Shown here: positions 24,001 through 39,000 of the stretch, piece after piece
Layout: every line of letters begins with the position of its first letter
Position numbering within the stretch: position 1 is the stretch's first letter
Source: Pseudofabraea citricarpa
Lineage: Eukaryota > Ascomycota > Leotiomycetes > Helotiales > Dermateaceae
Direction: 5' to 3'
Assembly (NCBI GenBank): GCA_029641185.1
Contig: JAPWGK010000010.1
Span: 62,001-126,000 of the forward strand
DNA: 64,000 nucleotides
Program-made: the position numbers and the translations under genes
Notes under the pieces: generated by a model
Seen by the model: the letters and a program-made list of their open reading frames with translations, nothing else
Told to the model about the DNA's origin: nothing
The model's database searches: none

Positions 24001-27000
24001 GCGACCTGACAGCTGTTATGCACCGAATGAGAGTCACTTTTACCGTTCTCACCTCGACTGTTGCACGGTTGGTTAACCCCCGCGAGGTGCCATCCATGCA
24101 ACAAATAGCTCTGTTGGGCGAGCCAGTGAAGGCCGACGTCGTGGAACAGTGGCTAGGGCACGCTACAGTTCTCAATGCTTACGGACCCTCAGAATGCTCT
24201 ATTCATTCGTCGTGTGGTGAACCACTCACAGATGCAACAAAATCGGCGGTTATTGGCACCCCGATGGGCACACGACTGTGGGTTGCTGATGTGGACTACA
24301 ATCAACTATGCCCGATTGGAGCTCCTGGAGAATTGCTGATCGAGGGCCCTTTACTGGCACGAGAATATCTCAATGATCCTAAGAAGACAAGGGCCGCATT
24401 TATTACGGATCCTAGATTTGCTCGAAAATTCGATCTTCCATCCGGTACGCGTATGTATCGGACAGGTGACCTCGTTAGACAGAACGAGGACTCGTCCATG
24501 ACTCATCTTGGTCGAAACGATACGCAAATTAAGATTCGAGGCCAACGTGTGGAAGTAGGTGAAATCGAATATCAGATTGCGCAGCATCCTGAAATTCAGA
24601 CTGTGGCTGTAGAACTCTTAGAGCAGGGCAATGACGATTCCCAAGTAATTCTCACTGCGGTGATTGAGTTTAGTGAGGATAGTGAACACCGTCATGGGTT
24701 AGTGAGTCCGTCGGGCTTATTGATGCTCACACCTACGCTGTCACTTGTGTTCGAGATGCTGCGAGGATCCTTATTTCAAGTATTGCCTGCGTACATGTTG
24801 CCTGGTATGTACGTTGCAATTCCAGTCATGCCGTTGAATGTGAATGGAAAACTCGACCGTCGTGCAATTCGCGCCCTTTTAGGGGCCATGCCGCTTGATG
24901 AACGGCAGCAACTTTTAACAGCCAGTGATCAAAAAGTGGCACCTTCCACTGAGACAGAGCGACGGGTTCTTATACTATGGACCGAAATGTTGAATCTCTC
25001 TTTTGGCCAAGTAGGTATCTACGACAACTTCTTCCAGATAGGGGGGGACTCAGTGATCGCTATGCGAATGGTGGCCACAGAATCGGCTCGGGAGTTACAA
25101 CTAACGGTAGCGGATCTGTTCCAACATCCGCGGCTGATTAATTTGGCAGAGCTTCTAGCAAAGCGCTCGGTAGACAACATGATACAACAGGACCCAGAAC
25201 CATTTTCGCTCTGGTCAACTCTACAAGCCGGGTCTGAGAAGCAACAAGAAAAATTAGAAGTGGTTGCTAAGCAATGCGATATCTCCGTTAATGATATTGA
25301 GGACATATATCCGTGCACGGCGTTGCAAGAAGGCCTTATGGCTATAACAGCACGCCAACCATTGGCATATATCGACCGCCAGGTTTACAAGCTAGCCAAT
25401 TCCATTGACTTAGAACGCTTTCGAGCTGCTTGGCGATCTCTTTCAGACGCCACCCCGAGTCTACGTACACGCATACTCACAGGTGAAGGACAGGAGTCGT
25501 TTTTACAAGTTGTTGTGCGTGGACATGAGCCATGGAGGGAAAGTGAAAATCTAGAGGGTTACATGACTGCAGACCGCGATGAGGGCATTGCTCTCGGAAA
25601 GCCCCTTGTGAGATACGGGCTGGTCCGAGAACGAGATTCAGAACAGCAGTACTTCATATGGACAGCTCACCATAGCGTATACGATGGCATAAGTGCGCTT
25701 TTGATGTATCGCCAACTTGCCAATATCTATCTCCATGGCAGTGCACTACCTGCTGCTCCGTTCTCTCGATTCATCGGCTATCTCACTCGAAAAGAAGCAA
25801 CGAAGGCAGCCACTGCAGCTTATTGGGCTGATCAGCTTCAAGGAGAAGTTATGGCGAATTGGCCTCCACTCCCTCGCGTCGACTATCAGCCCAAACCACA
25901 ACACGAGATGACTCAATTCGTTCGACTTCCTCAACGACAGTCTCGGAGCGTTGTGACGACTTCTAACCTGATCCGTGCCGCCTGGGCACTCATCATGGCA
26001 CAATACACCAGTCACAATGATATAGTCTTTGCAGTTACTGTATCCGGTCGAAATGCACCTGTGGCAGAAGTGGAGAGTATCATCGCTCCTACTATTACAA
26101 CTGTACCAGTACGCATTCAAGTTGATTGGACGCGGACACTTGATTCATTTCTTCTGGCCATACAAAATCAGGCTGCACAGATGATAGATCACGAACATAC
26201 TGGGTTAAGGGCTATCAAAGCCCTGGTGCCTGGGTTAGGTCCAACATTAGACCTTCGAAATGTTCTACTGGTGCAGACGGCAGAAGAACGAGGAGCGGCT
26301 GATCAATTCCCGGGTATAGAAGCACTTCCAGTCGGAAAAGAAAATTTCGACAGCTATGGACTTCTTACTGAATGTACACTCCGCATGGACGAAGTCCGAG
26401 TCGATTTCCGGTACGATGACCATGTTATTCCCTCATCACAAGTTCGAAGAATATCTGCACAATTTGCACATATTTTACAGCAACTATGCAGCACTCCTAA
26501 ATCTACATCTTGCCGGCTAAATGATATTGTCCTTATCAGTTCTGAAGACCGGGAACAGATTCTCCGGTGGAACAACACACAGCCGCCTCGCATCAGCAGT
26601 TGTATTCACGAGCTATTTTATGAGAAAGCGATAGCTCAACCCCTAGCAAAAGCAGTATGTGCATGGGACGGTGAATTCTCTTATCGAGAGCTAGCGGATC
26701 TGGCCCTGCCTATTGCCTATCACATTGCCAGTCTTGGTATTGGTCCAGAGCAGAAGGTAGGGCTATGTATGGATAAGTCGAAATGGTCTATTGTTGCGAT
26801 TCTGTCCATTCTTTTTGCTGGTGGAGTCGTAGTCCCACTCGGCATCACACATCCTCTACCCCGACTAGACGTTGTTATCGATGATTCATCCATAGATGTG
26901 ATCCTTGTTGACCTTCAACACGAGAATCGCCTTGCTAGTCTCACCCGCGACGTCAAGCTAGTCACAGTATGTGCTGACCTGCTTGCGACACTGCCAACCA

Positions 27001-30000
27001 ACACAAAGCCTCCGCTTACTGGAGTGACGTCTGATAACGCTGCATGGATCATTTATACTTCTGGTAGTACCGGAACTCCCAAGGGTGTCGTATTGGAGCA
27101 TGGGGGTTTGTGCACAAGTATGAGGACACAGGGTGAAAAAATGAAGTTATCTGCTGATACACGAGCTTTACAATTCACGCCCTTTACTTTCGATGTCAGC
27201 ATATCTGATATATCAGCAACGTTAATTTATGGTGGATGCATTTGCGTTTTGTCCGAGAGCGACCGTGTTAACAACCTATCGGGAGCTATACGGACAATGA
27301 AGGCGAACTTTGCTAGCCTTACTCCAACTGTGGCACAGATGCTTCCACCCTCTGAAGTGCCGTTGTTGAAGACACTCGCGTTGACCGGAGAGGCAGTCAA
27401 ACCAGAAGTTGTCGAGTTATGGATGAATTCAGCGGCAGTTTACGATACGTATGGACCATCCGAGGGTTCCGTATGTACATGCAATGGCCCGCTCTCGAGT
27501 CCTGATCAGGCTGATAATATTGGATTCCCGATGTCCACGCTGCATTGGGTTACACAACTACATAATTATAACCAGCTTTGCCCTATCGGTGCTCCAGGCG
27601 AACTTCTGATCGAAGGTCCGCTAGTTGCTCGAGGATACCTCAACCGTGTGAAGACCAGAGAATCATTCATCGTTGATCCTGCGTTCACCAAGCAACAAAC
27701 TGGTCTATCATCGACTCGTCGCATGTACCGTACCGGAGACCTTGTGTATCAGAACGAAGATGGATCGTTTGTATACATTGGCCGGCGTGACAATCAGATC
27801 AAAATACGTGGCCAGCGTGTAGAAGTTGGCGAGATCGAATATCAAATTATCTCTCGGTTAGCAGGAGCTAATGCCGCCGTGATCACACTGCTGCAAGATG
27901 GTGCAAATATGAGTTTGATTGCAACTGTGGACTTCAAAACTGATAGCCAGCACTATCACGGTGAGATAGAACGGCTTGGAACAGTAGCTTCAACACAGGA
28001 ACTAAGAAAATCTTTCAACGACCTTCGCGAGTCACTCACTGAAATCTTGCCATCATATATGGTACCTTCAATCTTTATTCCAGTAGCAAAGATGCCTACC
28101 AATCTATCCGGCAAACTCGATCGATTGGCTGTGCATGCTTTAATCAAGGTGATACCATCTAGAGACCTAGCACGATATATGATTGACGAAACGTCATCCC
28201 AAGAGCAACCTTCAACAGAGATGGAGAGGGTTATTCAATCGCTATGGGCGAAAGCTTTGGATATTGACATCGCGAAAATTGGCGCGCACGATAACTTCTT
28301 TCAAATCGGTGGCGATTCGGTGGTAGCAATGCGGATAGTAGCAGCCACGACACAAACTGGCCAGCTACAATTAACAGTCCTGGACATCTTCCAAAATCCA
28401 CGATTATCCGACCTAGCAGCTGTGATGGCTGACCGTGTAAAGAACGATCTCAACACCACGACTGAAGATCCAGAGCCATTCTCACTCTGGAAAGCTACTA
28501 CTGACAGTAGCTCGAGTGACCGAAGACAACAAGTAGCAGTTATTGCAGAGCAGTGCGATGTTTCCGTAGAAGACATCGAGGATATTTATCCATGTACACC
28601 GCTGCAAGAGGGGCTTCTAGCTGTTACCGCACGTCAATCATCTGCGTATATTAGTCGCCAAGCATATCTCCTGTCTAACCAAATCGAAGTCTCTCGCTTC
28701 CGAGAGGCATGGAACAAGTTGGTGGCGATGACTCCAATCTTACGAACACGAGCTCTAGTGGGACCAGATGTCTCCTTACAGGTAGTTGTCCGGGAGAACA
28801 TTACCTGGCGACATAGCTCAAGTTTGGAAGACTACATCCAGCAAGATAAAGAACGAGGTATAAGAGTAGGTCAGCCACTAGCACGCTACGGTCTTGTTGA
28901 ACTTCCCTCTGGCGAGTGTCTTTTTGTGTGGACAGCGCATCACAGTATATATGATGGTTGGACTATCCGCTTGTTGTGCCGTAGGCTCATAGTTCTTTAT
29001 CAACAAGATAGAGATATTCCCATGTCGATACCTTATTCACGCTTCATCGAACATATCACTCAAATAGATAGTGCCGAGGCTATTGCCTACTGGCGGCAGC
29101 AGCTCGTGGGGGATTCAGTAACTGCTGATTGGCCTTCGCTTCCGCAACCCAATTATGAACCGCGTCCACGACGCTCGCTCAGAAGGCATATCTCGTTGTC
29201 ACATGTTGAAATCCAAGGCATCATGATGTCCAACATATTAAGAGCCGCCTGGGGCTTGGTAATGGCGCAATATTCTGGTCAAAACGACGTAGTCTATGCA
29301 GCTAATGTCTCTGGTCGCAATGCACCAGTCAGAGACGTGGCAGAAATGGTTGCCCCAACAATCACAACTGTGCCGATACGCATACGCTTGAATAACTCCA
29401 GCGGAAAGAGTATCAAGGATTTCTTACATGCTATCCAACAACAAGCGATTGAAATGATCAACTACGAACATACGGGTTTGCAGGTGATTAAATCTCTTGC
29501 TCCAGAACTGAATGATTCGGTATTGAAACTTCGAAACCTTCTCGTCATCCAACCAGCCGCCGAGACCGATACGCGTCTTGATTTCCCTGGGATTGAACTC
29601 ATTCCAACGGAGGTTGAAGACTTTGACGCCTATGGGATCAATATCGAGTGTACCTTAGGTCAGGAGGTTGGTATTGAAGCACGCTATGATGAGAAGGTTG
29701 TTGCAACTTCCTACATGAACAGAGTTCTTGACCAGTTCGTATATATTGTCGAACGGCTGTGTGATCCATCCATCAGGGGACAGAAACTTAAGGATCTTAA
29801 TCTGCTGAATCCCGAAGACAAAATACAGATCTCGAAATGGAATGCGGCTGTGCCCGAGCGTGTAACTAAATGCATTCACGAGCTTGTACAGGAGCAAACT
29901 CTGGAGCGTCCAGGGGCTCAGGCAGTTCTAGCATGGGACGGACAACTTACTTATGGCGAATTAGATGGCCTTGCTAATCGTCTCTCACATCAACTCGTTT

Positions 30001-33000
30001 CTCTTGGTGTTGGTATAATCCCGGATCAGATGGTGGGTGTTTGTATGGAGAAGTCTGTGTTTGCAGTAGTAGCTATGTTAGCAGTACTCAAGGCGGGCGG
30101 CGTTGTTGTTCCTTTAGGGGTCACTCATCCTATAAGCCGGCTTGAAACTATCATTCAGGATACAGGAATTCGTGTGGTACTTGTTGACGCAAAACAGGAC
30201 AAGCGCATTATTAGCCTAGGTCCTACGAGACTATTGGTAAATGCCAACTCTCTCAATCAGCTACCTGCTCAGACAAAGCCTCCACAGACCTCAGTCAATC
30301 ATCGTGACGCGGCATGGGTTATATATACTTCAGGAACAACGGGCGTACCCAAAGGGGCTGTTTTAGAACACGGTACTCTGAGCACAAGTATACAATCCCA
30401 TGGAACTAGATACGGGTTTGGCCATCACACCCGGAAAATCAACTACGCAGCACATACGTTTGACGGGACGATAGAGGACTTTTTTACAACTCTTTCATGG
30501 GGAGGTGTCTGTTGTGTGCCATCCGAAGAGGACCGGATGGACAAGCATAAGCTGTCGCATTTTATGCGTTTGACTGAAGTCAATTCTGCTGCTATGACGT
30601 ACACCGTCGCTCGTCTCCTCTCTCCAAGGGAGGTGCCAAGTCTACACACTCTAGTCTTAGGAGGAGAGCCGGCGACAATTGATGTCGTGAAGACGTGGAT
30701 GACGGAAGTCAATCTTTTCAACTGTTATGGTCCCTCAGAATGCTCGATCTTTTCCACCGCAGCTGGGCCAACTATGAATACAAAAGAGCTTCATAACATT
30801 GGATTCCCGATTGGCACTCGCTTGTGGGTAGTTGATATAGAGGACTACAACAAATTGTGCCCCATCGGATCTCCAGGTGAACTTCTGATTGAAGGGCCTC
30901 AACTAGCCCGAGGCTACCTTAATGACGAAATCAAAACTCGTGCTGCTTTCATTATCGACCCCGCGTTCACAACTCTTTTCAATTTACCACCTGGACTTCG
31001 AATGTATCGTTCTGGCGATATTGTGCGTCAAAAGAACGATGGCTCGTTGGTTTACGTCGCAAGACGTGATATGCAGGTCAAAATACGTGGTCAGCGGGTC
31101 GAGATTGAAGAGATCGAGTCGCAGATTTCACAGAACCTCTCAGGCACTCGTACTGTAGCTGTAGAACTACTTAGGCTGGGAACACAAGACCAGCCGGTTC
31201 TAGTTGCAGCCATTGATTTCGCAGATGAAAGCCAGTATCGGACTGGCCAGATCACATCTTTCGGTGTGGTTGCTCCCACGGAAGCAATACGCGAAGCTCT
31301 CAACAAGCTCAATGGGACTTTGTTTCAATTTCTACCCGGGTATATGGTGCCATCGGCTTATGTATCTGTTACGGAAATGCCTCGAAACATCTCCGGTAAG
31401 CTTGATCGCAAGAAACTCAGGGTTATGCTAGAAGCACTACCTGCCAATATAATGCAACAATATTTAAATGGCGAAGCTAAAACATCACCGTCGACTGACA
31501 TGGAACTCCGATTGCAAGGGCTTTGGGCTGAAGCTATAGGCATAAACACAGAGAGCATAGGTGCTCATGACAACTTCTTCCAGCTTGGAGGCGACTCCGT
31601 AGCGGCAATGCGTATCGTAGCTACCGATCAAGCTCGTGAGCTAAGATTGAGCGTCACGGATATCTTTTCTCATCCTCGCTTGTCTGGTCTAGCGGATACC
31701 TTGGCAGTACGAATAAATGACAACGAAGTATTCCACGAAGATCCTAGGCCATTTAGTCTCTGGCCAAGCACAATAAATAACACGTTGGACAATGATGAAC
31801 TGCTGGCCGATATTGCATCCAGATGTAATGTTACTGTGAACCAGATCGAGGATATCTACCCTTGCACACCTCTACAAGAAGGTATGATTGCAATTACATC
31901 ACGGCAATCTGCTGCCTATGTGAGCCGTCAGATATACGCAGTGGACAGCACCGTGGTTAAATTGGACGCATTTCAAAAGGCATGGCAAATGCTGGTCGAT
32001 GTCACACCTATCCTTCGGACTCGACTCTTGATCACGCCCGACGGCCGGTCGGTGCAAGTGGTACTCCATCATGATATTGTATGGCGGCTAAGTACAAACC
32101 TCGAAGCCTATTTGAAAGAAGATCGCGACGAGGGTATAATCCCGGGCCAGCCACTGTTGAGATACGGTCTTATCAAGCAAGTTACTGGCGAATGCTTCTT
32201 TGTCTGGACAGCTCACCACAGTATCTACGATGCCTGGACTATGCGTTCAATCTATCAGCGCCTAGTTGAAGCATACAATAACATCAAAAATACTAGCTAC
32301 CAACTTTCTCTTTCCATTCCATATTCACGTTTTATCCAGTATCTCATCCGAAGCGACGAGGCAGCAGCGGCAAACTACTGGCGCCAGCAACTACATGGCG
32401 ATATAATGGCTGACTGGCCATCACTTCCTACTATTGATTATCAACCAAAGCCACGAAATCGAGCAATAAAAACAATCAGGGTTGCAGTGCATAGTAAGGA
32501 GATTTTGACGTCGAACATACTTCGGGCTGCCTGGGCCTTGGTGATGGCACAATATACGGGACATCAGGATGTTATGTTTGCAGCATCTATCTCTGGCCGT
32601 AACGCTCCAGTTTGGCAGATAAGTGATATCGCAGGGCCGACCTTAACTACAGTTCCTATCAGAGTGCAAGCCGACCGTACTATGACAGTACAACAATTCA
32701 TCCAAGCAGTTCAGGAACAATCGACCAGCATGATTCCCTATGAGCACACCGGATTACAAAAGATCAAAACACTAGTGCCCGAGGTAGCCAGAGCCTTAGA
32801 GCTGCGTAATGTTCTTGTGGTTCAAATTGCCGCAGAAAGCGATAATGGCCTGGGACTCGAAGGACTCGAGGCACTTCCAGTTCCATTTGAGGACTTTGAT
32901 AGCTTTGGTATTCACCTTGAGTGCACTTTGGGATCAGAAATCATCGAAGTCGAGTCACGATACGATGTGAATGTCATATCAACCCATTATATGGAAAGAG

Positions 33001-36000
33001 TACTTGATCAGTTTGAGTACATAGTTAAACAGTTCCTTGACCCTGCCTGCAGCGAATGGTCACTACGGAGTATTCAACTCAATCCGCACGATGAACGCCA
33101 AATTAAAACGTGGAATACAACGATACCATTACACACGGAGGCATGCGTACACGATTTGGTGAAACTCCATGTAGCTTCTCAACCTACGGCACCTGCGATA
33201 TGCGGATGGGACGGAGATCTCACATACCGCGAACTATCACAATTGGCAAGTTCCCTGGCCTTGGATCTCCAACACCGCCTAGGTGTAGGACCAGGGAAAA
33301 TGGTAGGAATATGCATGGATAAGTCGAAATGGGCGGTGGTCGCTATGCTAGCTGTGATGTACGCTGGTGGGGTTGTGGTTCCTCTGGGCGTCGCTTATCC
33401 CTTGATTCGAATCAGGAGCATTCTGGCAGACTCGGCATGCAAAGTGATATTGGTGGATGCTACACAAAGGAAGAGGCTGGGCACTTTGCAACCCATTTTG
33501 ATCACCGTCGACACAGACCTTATGCAACAACTGTCGTGCGTTGATCAGGACAAGACCCGAGTATTACAGAAAGAAGTAACGCCTTGCGATCTAGCATGGG
33601 TGGTGTATACCTCTGGAAGCACGGGGGAGCCCAAAGGTGTTATGCTAGATCATAGGGCCCTAAGCACTAGTCTTGAGGCTCATGGAACTGCATTTGGGAT
33701 GAATATCAAAACTCGCACAATTCAGTTTGCAGCCCACACTTTCGACGCTGCCATCCAGGATATATTTACAACCTTTTGTAAGGGTGGCTGTGTCTGTATT
33801 CCCTCAGAACATGATCGTGTCAATAACCTTACAATGGCAATGGTCACTATGAACGTCAACTTTGCCAACTTCACATCAACCGTTGCATCAATGCTGGTGC
33901 CGGAAGAACTTCCTTCGTTAAAAACTATGATATTGGCTGGTGAAGCTGTGACTCCTACAGCAGTCGGCCTTTGGTCGCAGCACGTTACTATTTTCAACTC
34001 TTATGGTCCCTCTGAGTGCTCGATCAACTCCTCATGCAGCAAGCCAGTCAAAGAGGTCAGTCAGGCATCTAACGTCGGTTTGCCGTTATCCTGTTGCTTT
34101 TGGATCGTAGATGCCAGCGATTATAACTACCTCTGTCCTATTGGCGCGCCTGGTGAGCTTCTAATTGAAGGGCCAATTCAGGCCCGAGGCTATTTAAACG
34201 ATACGGAGAAGACAAATAAGTCGTTCGTGACGGATCCCGTGTTCACAAGAAAACTCGGCCTAACTAGACGTCGCATGTATCGCACAGGCGATTTGATGCG
34301 ACAAAATGCGGATGGTACTCTTACTTACCTTGGTCGCCGAGATCTCCAAATCAAGATCCGCGGTCAACGAGTAGAAGTTGGCGAGATTGAATATCAAATT
34401 AAGAAGCAACTAGATGAGGCTCGCACAGTCTCCGTGGAAAAAATCGAGCAAGGTATCAAGGGTGAGCAGATACGCCTTGTAGCTGTGGTAGAATTCAAGG
34501 GCACAAGTGAACATACTCGCAATGCCAAGGTTTTAAATTCTGGAGCATTACATCCGACACCTGCTCTGGAGACCACATTCGAGAAGCTACGTCACTCACT
34601 CAGCGACATTCTCCCGCCCTTTATGGTTCCAAGTTTTTATCTGCCTCTAGCTCAAATGCCTATTAACGCCTCGAACAAGCTTGATCGGCGAGCAGTCCGA
34701 GCCATTCTCACCAGTGTGACACCAGATGCCTTACAAAAATACTTACCTAGTGGCAAAACTTCAAAGCAAGCTCCAGAAACCGAGTTTGGAAAACGAATCC
34801 AGGGTATTTGGGCTGATGCACTTGGCATTAGCACTATTTCTATAGGCGTTCATGATAACATTTTTCACTTGGGTGGAGACTCAGTAACGGCAATGCGCAT
34901 AGTGGCAGCAGCGCATGATCTGCAGCTCACCGTAGCAGACGTATTCCAGCATCCGCAGCTTGGGGACTTGGTCCATACACTAAGCAATCGTTCCCTCAAG
35001 CACAGCACGCACAGTAATGGGATAGAAGACAATCCACTGCCTTTCGAACTTTGGGAGGATGGATCGAATTGTAGCTTTGAGGTGCAGCAGAGGCTATTGA
35101 CAGAAGTTGCAACGCAATGTGGCGTCAACGTCAAAGATATTGAAGATATCTATCCCTCGACCCCCTTACAAGAGGGTCTCATGGCTATTACAGAAAGGCA
35201 AGCTGCCGCTTATGTCAGTCGACAAGTTTACACCTTAGCCGGGACGATAGATCGGGTCAAGTTTGAGGCAGCCTGGCATGCTTTGACTGATGAAGCTCAA
35301 ATTCTGCGGACCCGACTGTTAGTTGCCCCTCATGGCCTACAGGTTGTAGTCAGGAGCAGAGCGGCTTGGCAATATGACACGGATTTAGACCGATATCTGG
35401 AAGCTGATCGCCAAGCGGGCATGGCTCCTGGTCAGCCGCTAGTACGTTATGGTTTGATCGAACAGCCATCTGGTGAGACTTTCTTTGTTTGGACATCTCA
35501 TCATTCCTTGTACGACGGCTGGACTCTCCGCGCTCTTGGAAAACGACTCATTGAGCTATACGACAATGGCGGTCCACAGTCATTCGTCCCATTCTCACGA
35601 TTCATCCGGTATCTTCAGTTCGGTCGGCCTGATAAATATGATGCTACAATGTACTGGAAAAGGCAACTTCAAGGCGATGTCACGACGGACTGGCCATCTC
35701 TACCACGCCCTGATTATCAACCCCTGCCACAAGATAATTTTAGTCGGACTATCACCTTGACAGATAGTCAAAATCCAGGCGATGTAGTTATATCCAATAT
35801 TATCCGTGCTGCGTGGGCTCTAGTTATGAGCCAATACGTGGGATCTAACGACGTAGTATTTGCTGCTACGGTGTCAGGCCGGAACGCTCCAGTGTGGCAG
35901 ATTTCTGACATACCAGCCCCAACTATCACCACAGTTCCGCTACGAATATCTGTGGATCCGATGCAAACAGTCGCAGACTTCTTGGGCTCAGTCCAACAAC

Positions 36001-39000
36001 AAGCCGTGGATATGATTGACTATGAGCATACTGGACTACAAGGAATCAAGGCTCTAGCACCAGAACTTGCACCAGCAATAGACTTGCGCAATTTGTTGGT
36101 GGTTCAACCGGCGGTTGATAGCGATACTATACAACTAGAGTTCCCAGGGCTTGAGTCCGTACAAATGCCCATCGAACCTTTTAACAGCTATGGCCTCACC
36201 ATTGAGTGCAAGCTTGCATCGCACGAAGTCGTCGTGGAAGTTCATTACGACAAGGACGTCATCTCTTCGGTACAGTTAAAACGTGTGATGGATTTCTTTG
36301 CTTGTGTAGTGGAACGGCTTTGTGACCCATCAACCAAATCTTGTCGAGTTCAAGATATGCTTGCCATTGGAAAAGAGGACTTGCAACAAGTCCTGGCATG
36401 GAATTCAACTATTCCACCGCAGTTGGAGAAATGTATCCACGAAATGGTACAAGCCCAAGTCGAAATTAATCCAACTGCTTGTGCAGTAGATGCATGGGAT
36501 GGTAATCTTACATACAACGAATTTTTCAGCTATGCTTCACGCCTTGCACACCATCTTACTTCCCTTGGTGTGGGCGCAGGGATGAATGTGGGAATCTGCT
36601 TGGATAAGTCGAAGTGGGGACCTGTTGCAATGCTTTCCATCATGCAAGCAGGAGCTGCTATAATGCCATTGGGAACATCACACCCTTTTGCGCGTATTCA
36701 AACTATCGTATGCAATTCGGAAGCAAGTATCATAATTGTCGACAAGAAGCAAAAGGAACGGCTTCTTACTTTATTCACAGAGTCAAGTGTAACTCTAGTG
36801 ACTGTGGATACAGAAATATTTGAACAACTTCCAGCTCAAATCAAAATTCCAGAGACTGGAGTGCGACCGAGTGATGCAGCTTGGCTGATACATACGTCAG
36901 GCAGTACTGGAGTTCCCAAAGGTGTAATTATTAACCATGCAACAATGTCAACTAGTCTCCAAGCACATGGTTCTTGGCTGGGATTGAATACAAAGTCAAG
37001 ATTCCTGCAATTTTCCAACTACACATTCGATAACGTTATCACCGATACATTTGCCACGACAATTTATGGTGGATGTGTTTGTGTTCCATCAGAAGAAACT
37101 CGCATGAATAATTTGGCGGAATTCATGGCCACAAAGAATATCAATGTTGCGATGCTCACATCTACTGTGGCCGGACAAATCTCACCTCTACAGGTACCAT
37201 TGCTACATACACTCATACTAACAGGTGAACCAGTGCGTGCTGATGTGGTCAGCACTTGGTTGGGCCATGCCGATATCTATAACGCCTACGGGCCTACGGA
37301 AGGCTCTATGAGCACTTGCACCAAGCCGTTCACCACTGCCAACCAAGCGACAAATATTGGCTTCCCATTAGCTACGCGCCTTTGGATCACCCAGTCGGAT
37401 CATTGTCAGCTTTCCCCAATTGGAGCACCGGGAGAACTCTTTATTGAAGGTCCGCTTCTTGCTCGAGGATATCTCAAGGACCCAGAACAGACCAACGCTT
37501 CATTTATTGTTGATCCTGATTTTACGACGCGTCTAGGCTTAAAGAATCGTCGAGTCTACCGTACCGGGGATCTAGTCCGTCAAAATGAGGATGGGTCTCT
37601 GCTTTACCTTGGTCGACGGGATTTGCAAGTCAAGATCCGAGGCCAGAGGGTAGAGGTTGGTGAAATTGAACATCAAATTATACAACACATGCCAGGTGCA
37701 GAACTAGTAGCGGTGGAATTGCTACAGCAAGGTGCCAATACAGACCAACTTAGCTTGATCGCAGCAATTGAGTTTGCCAAAGATAGTGAGCATTGCCGCG
37801 GGCTGGAGAACATTTCGGGTCCGATCATACTTGCGCCAACAGATAAGTTACGTGACGACTTCGCCCGGTTGCGCGGGGCATTATACAAGGTCCTGCCGTC
37901 TTATATGATTCCGCCAGCTTATGTACCCACTGCCAATCTGGATCGAAACTTATCTGGCAAACTTGATCGGAGGGCATTGCGTGCGTTGTTGGGACCTCTG
38001 TCAAATCAACAGCTACAGGAATATCTTTCTGGTGAGGGATCTAAAGTAGCTCCATCGACACGCATGGAACGACAATTGCAGACGCTCTTGGCCGAGGCAC
38101 TTGATATCGATCAAGGACAAGTTGGAGCGCACGATAACTTCTTCCAGATTGGTGGTGATTCGGTGGTTGCGATGCGCATTGTGGCCGCGTCTCACTCGCA
38201 GGATCTTAATTTGAGGGTCAGCGATATATTCCAGCATGCTCGCCTCTCGGATCTCGCGAATGTATTGACCAAGCGGCAAAGTCATAAAGTCTACGGGAGC
38301 GAAAGTGGTCCCTCTCCTTTCAGTTTGATCAGAACCGAAAACATTGAGAACTTCACTCAGCGAATAGCCAAATCTATCAGCAGATGCGCAGTTGAGGACA
38401 TTGTTGATATCCTCCCAACTACAGACTTCCAGTCATCGACTGTGGCTACGGCTTTGACGACTCCTAAATCTGGGGTTACTCACTTTCTTCTGGATGGCAA
38501 TGGCCCATGTGACATCCAAGCGCTGAAAAATAGCTGTCTTGACCTCATTCAAATCACTGAAACACTACGTACATCCTATGTGTTTGATCAAGGTCAACTC
38601 TTCCAGGTTATTCGAGCTTCTTTCGAGTCGGAAGTCAAGGTCTACGAGACTGATTCACCTCTGGAGCTCATTACACAAGATATAGTCAGCAAGGACATGT
38701 TTCATGCCATTAAATTAGGTCAGCCGTTTACACAGATCGCAATTATTCAGGAAACGAAAACATTGAAACATCGGGTTGTCCTTCGTCTCACTCACGCAGA
38801 GTACGATGCTCATTCAATGGGCACCATCTGGCAGAATATTCGATCTCTGTATGAGGGTGTTTCAGTCCAGCCGCAGGCTAGATTCACAGACTTTTTGTAC
38901 AGCCAGAGACGAAGCATCGGTGCTTCTACCTATGATTACTGGCGAGAGCTTCTTCGGGGGTCAATTATGCCCGCAATCAGCCAATCGACGAAAACAATTG

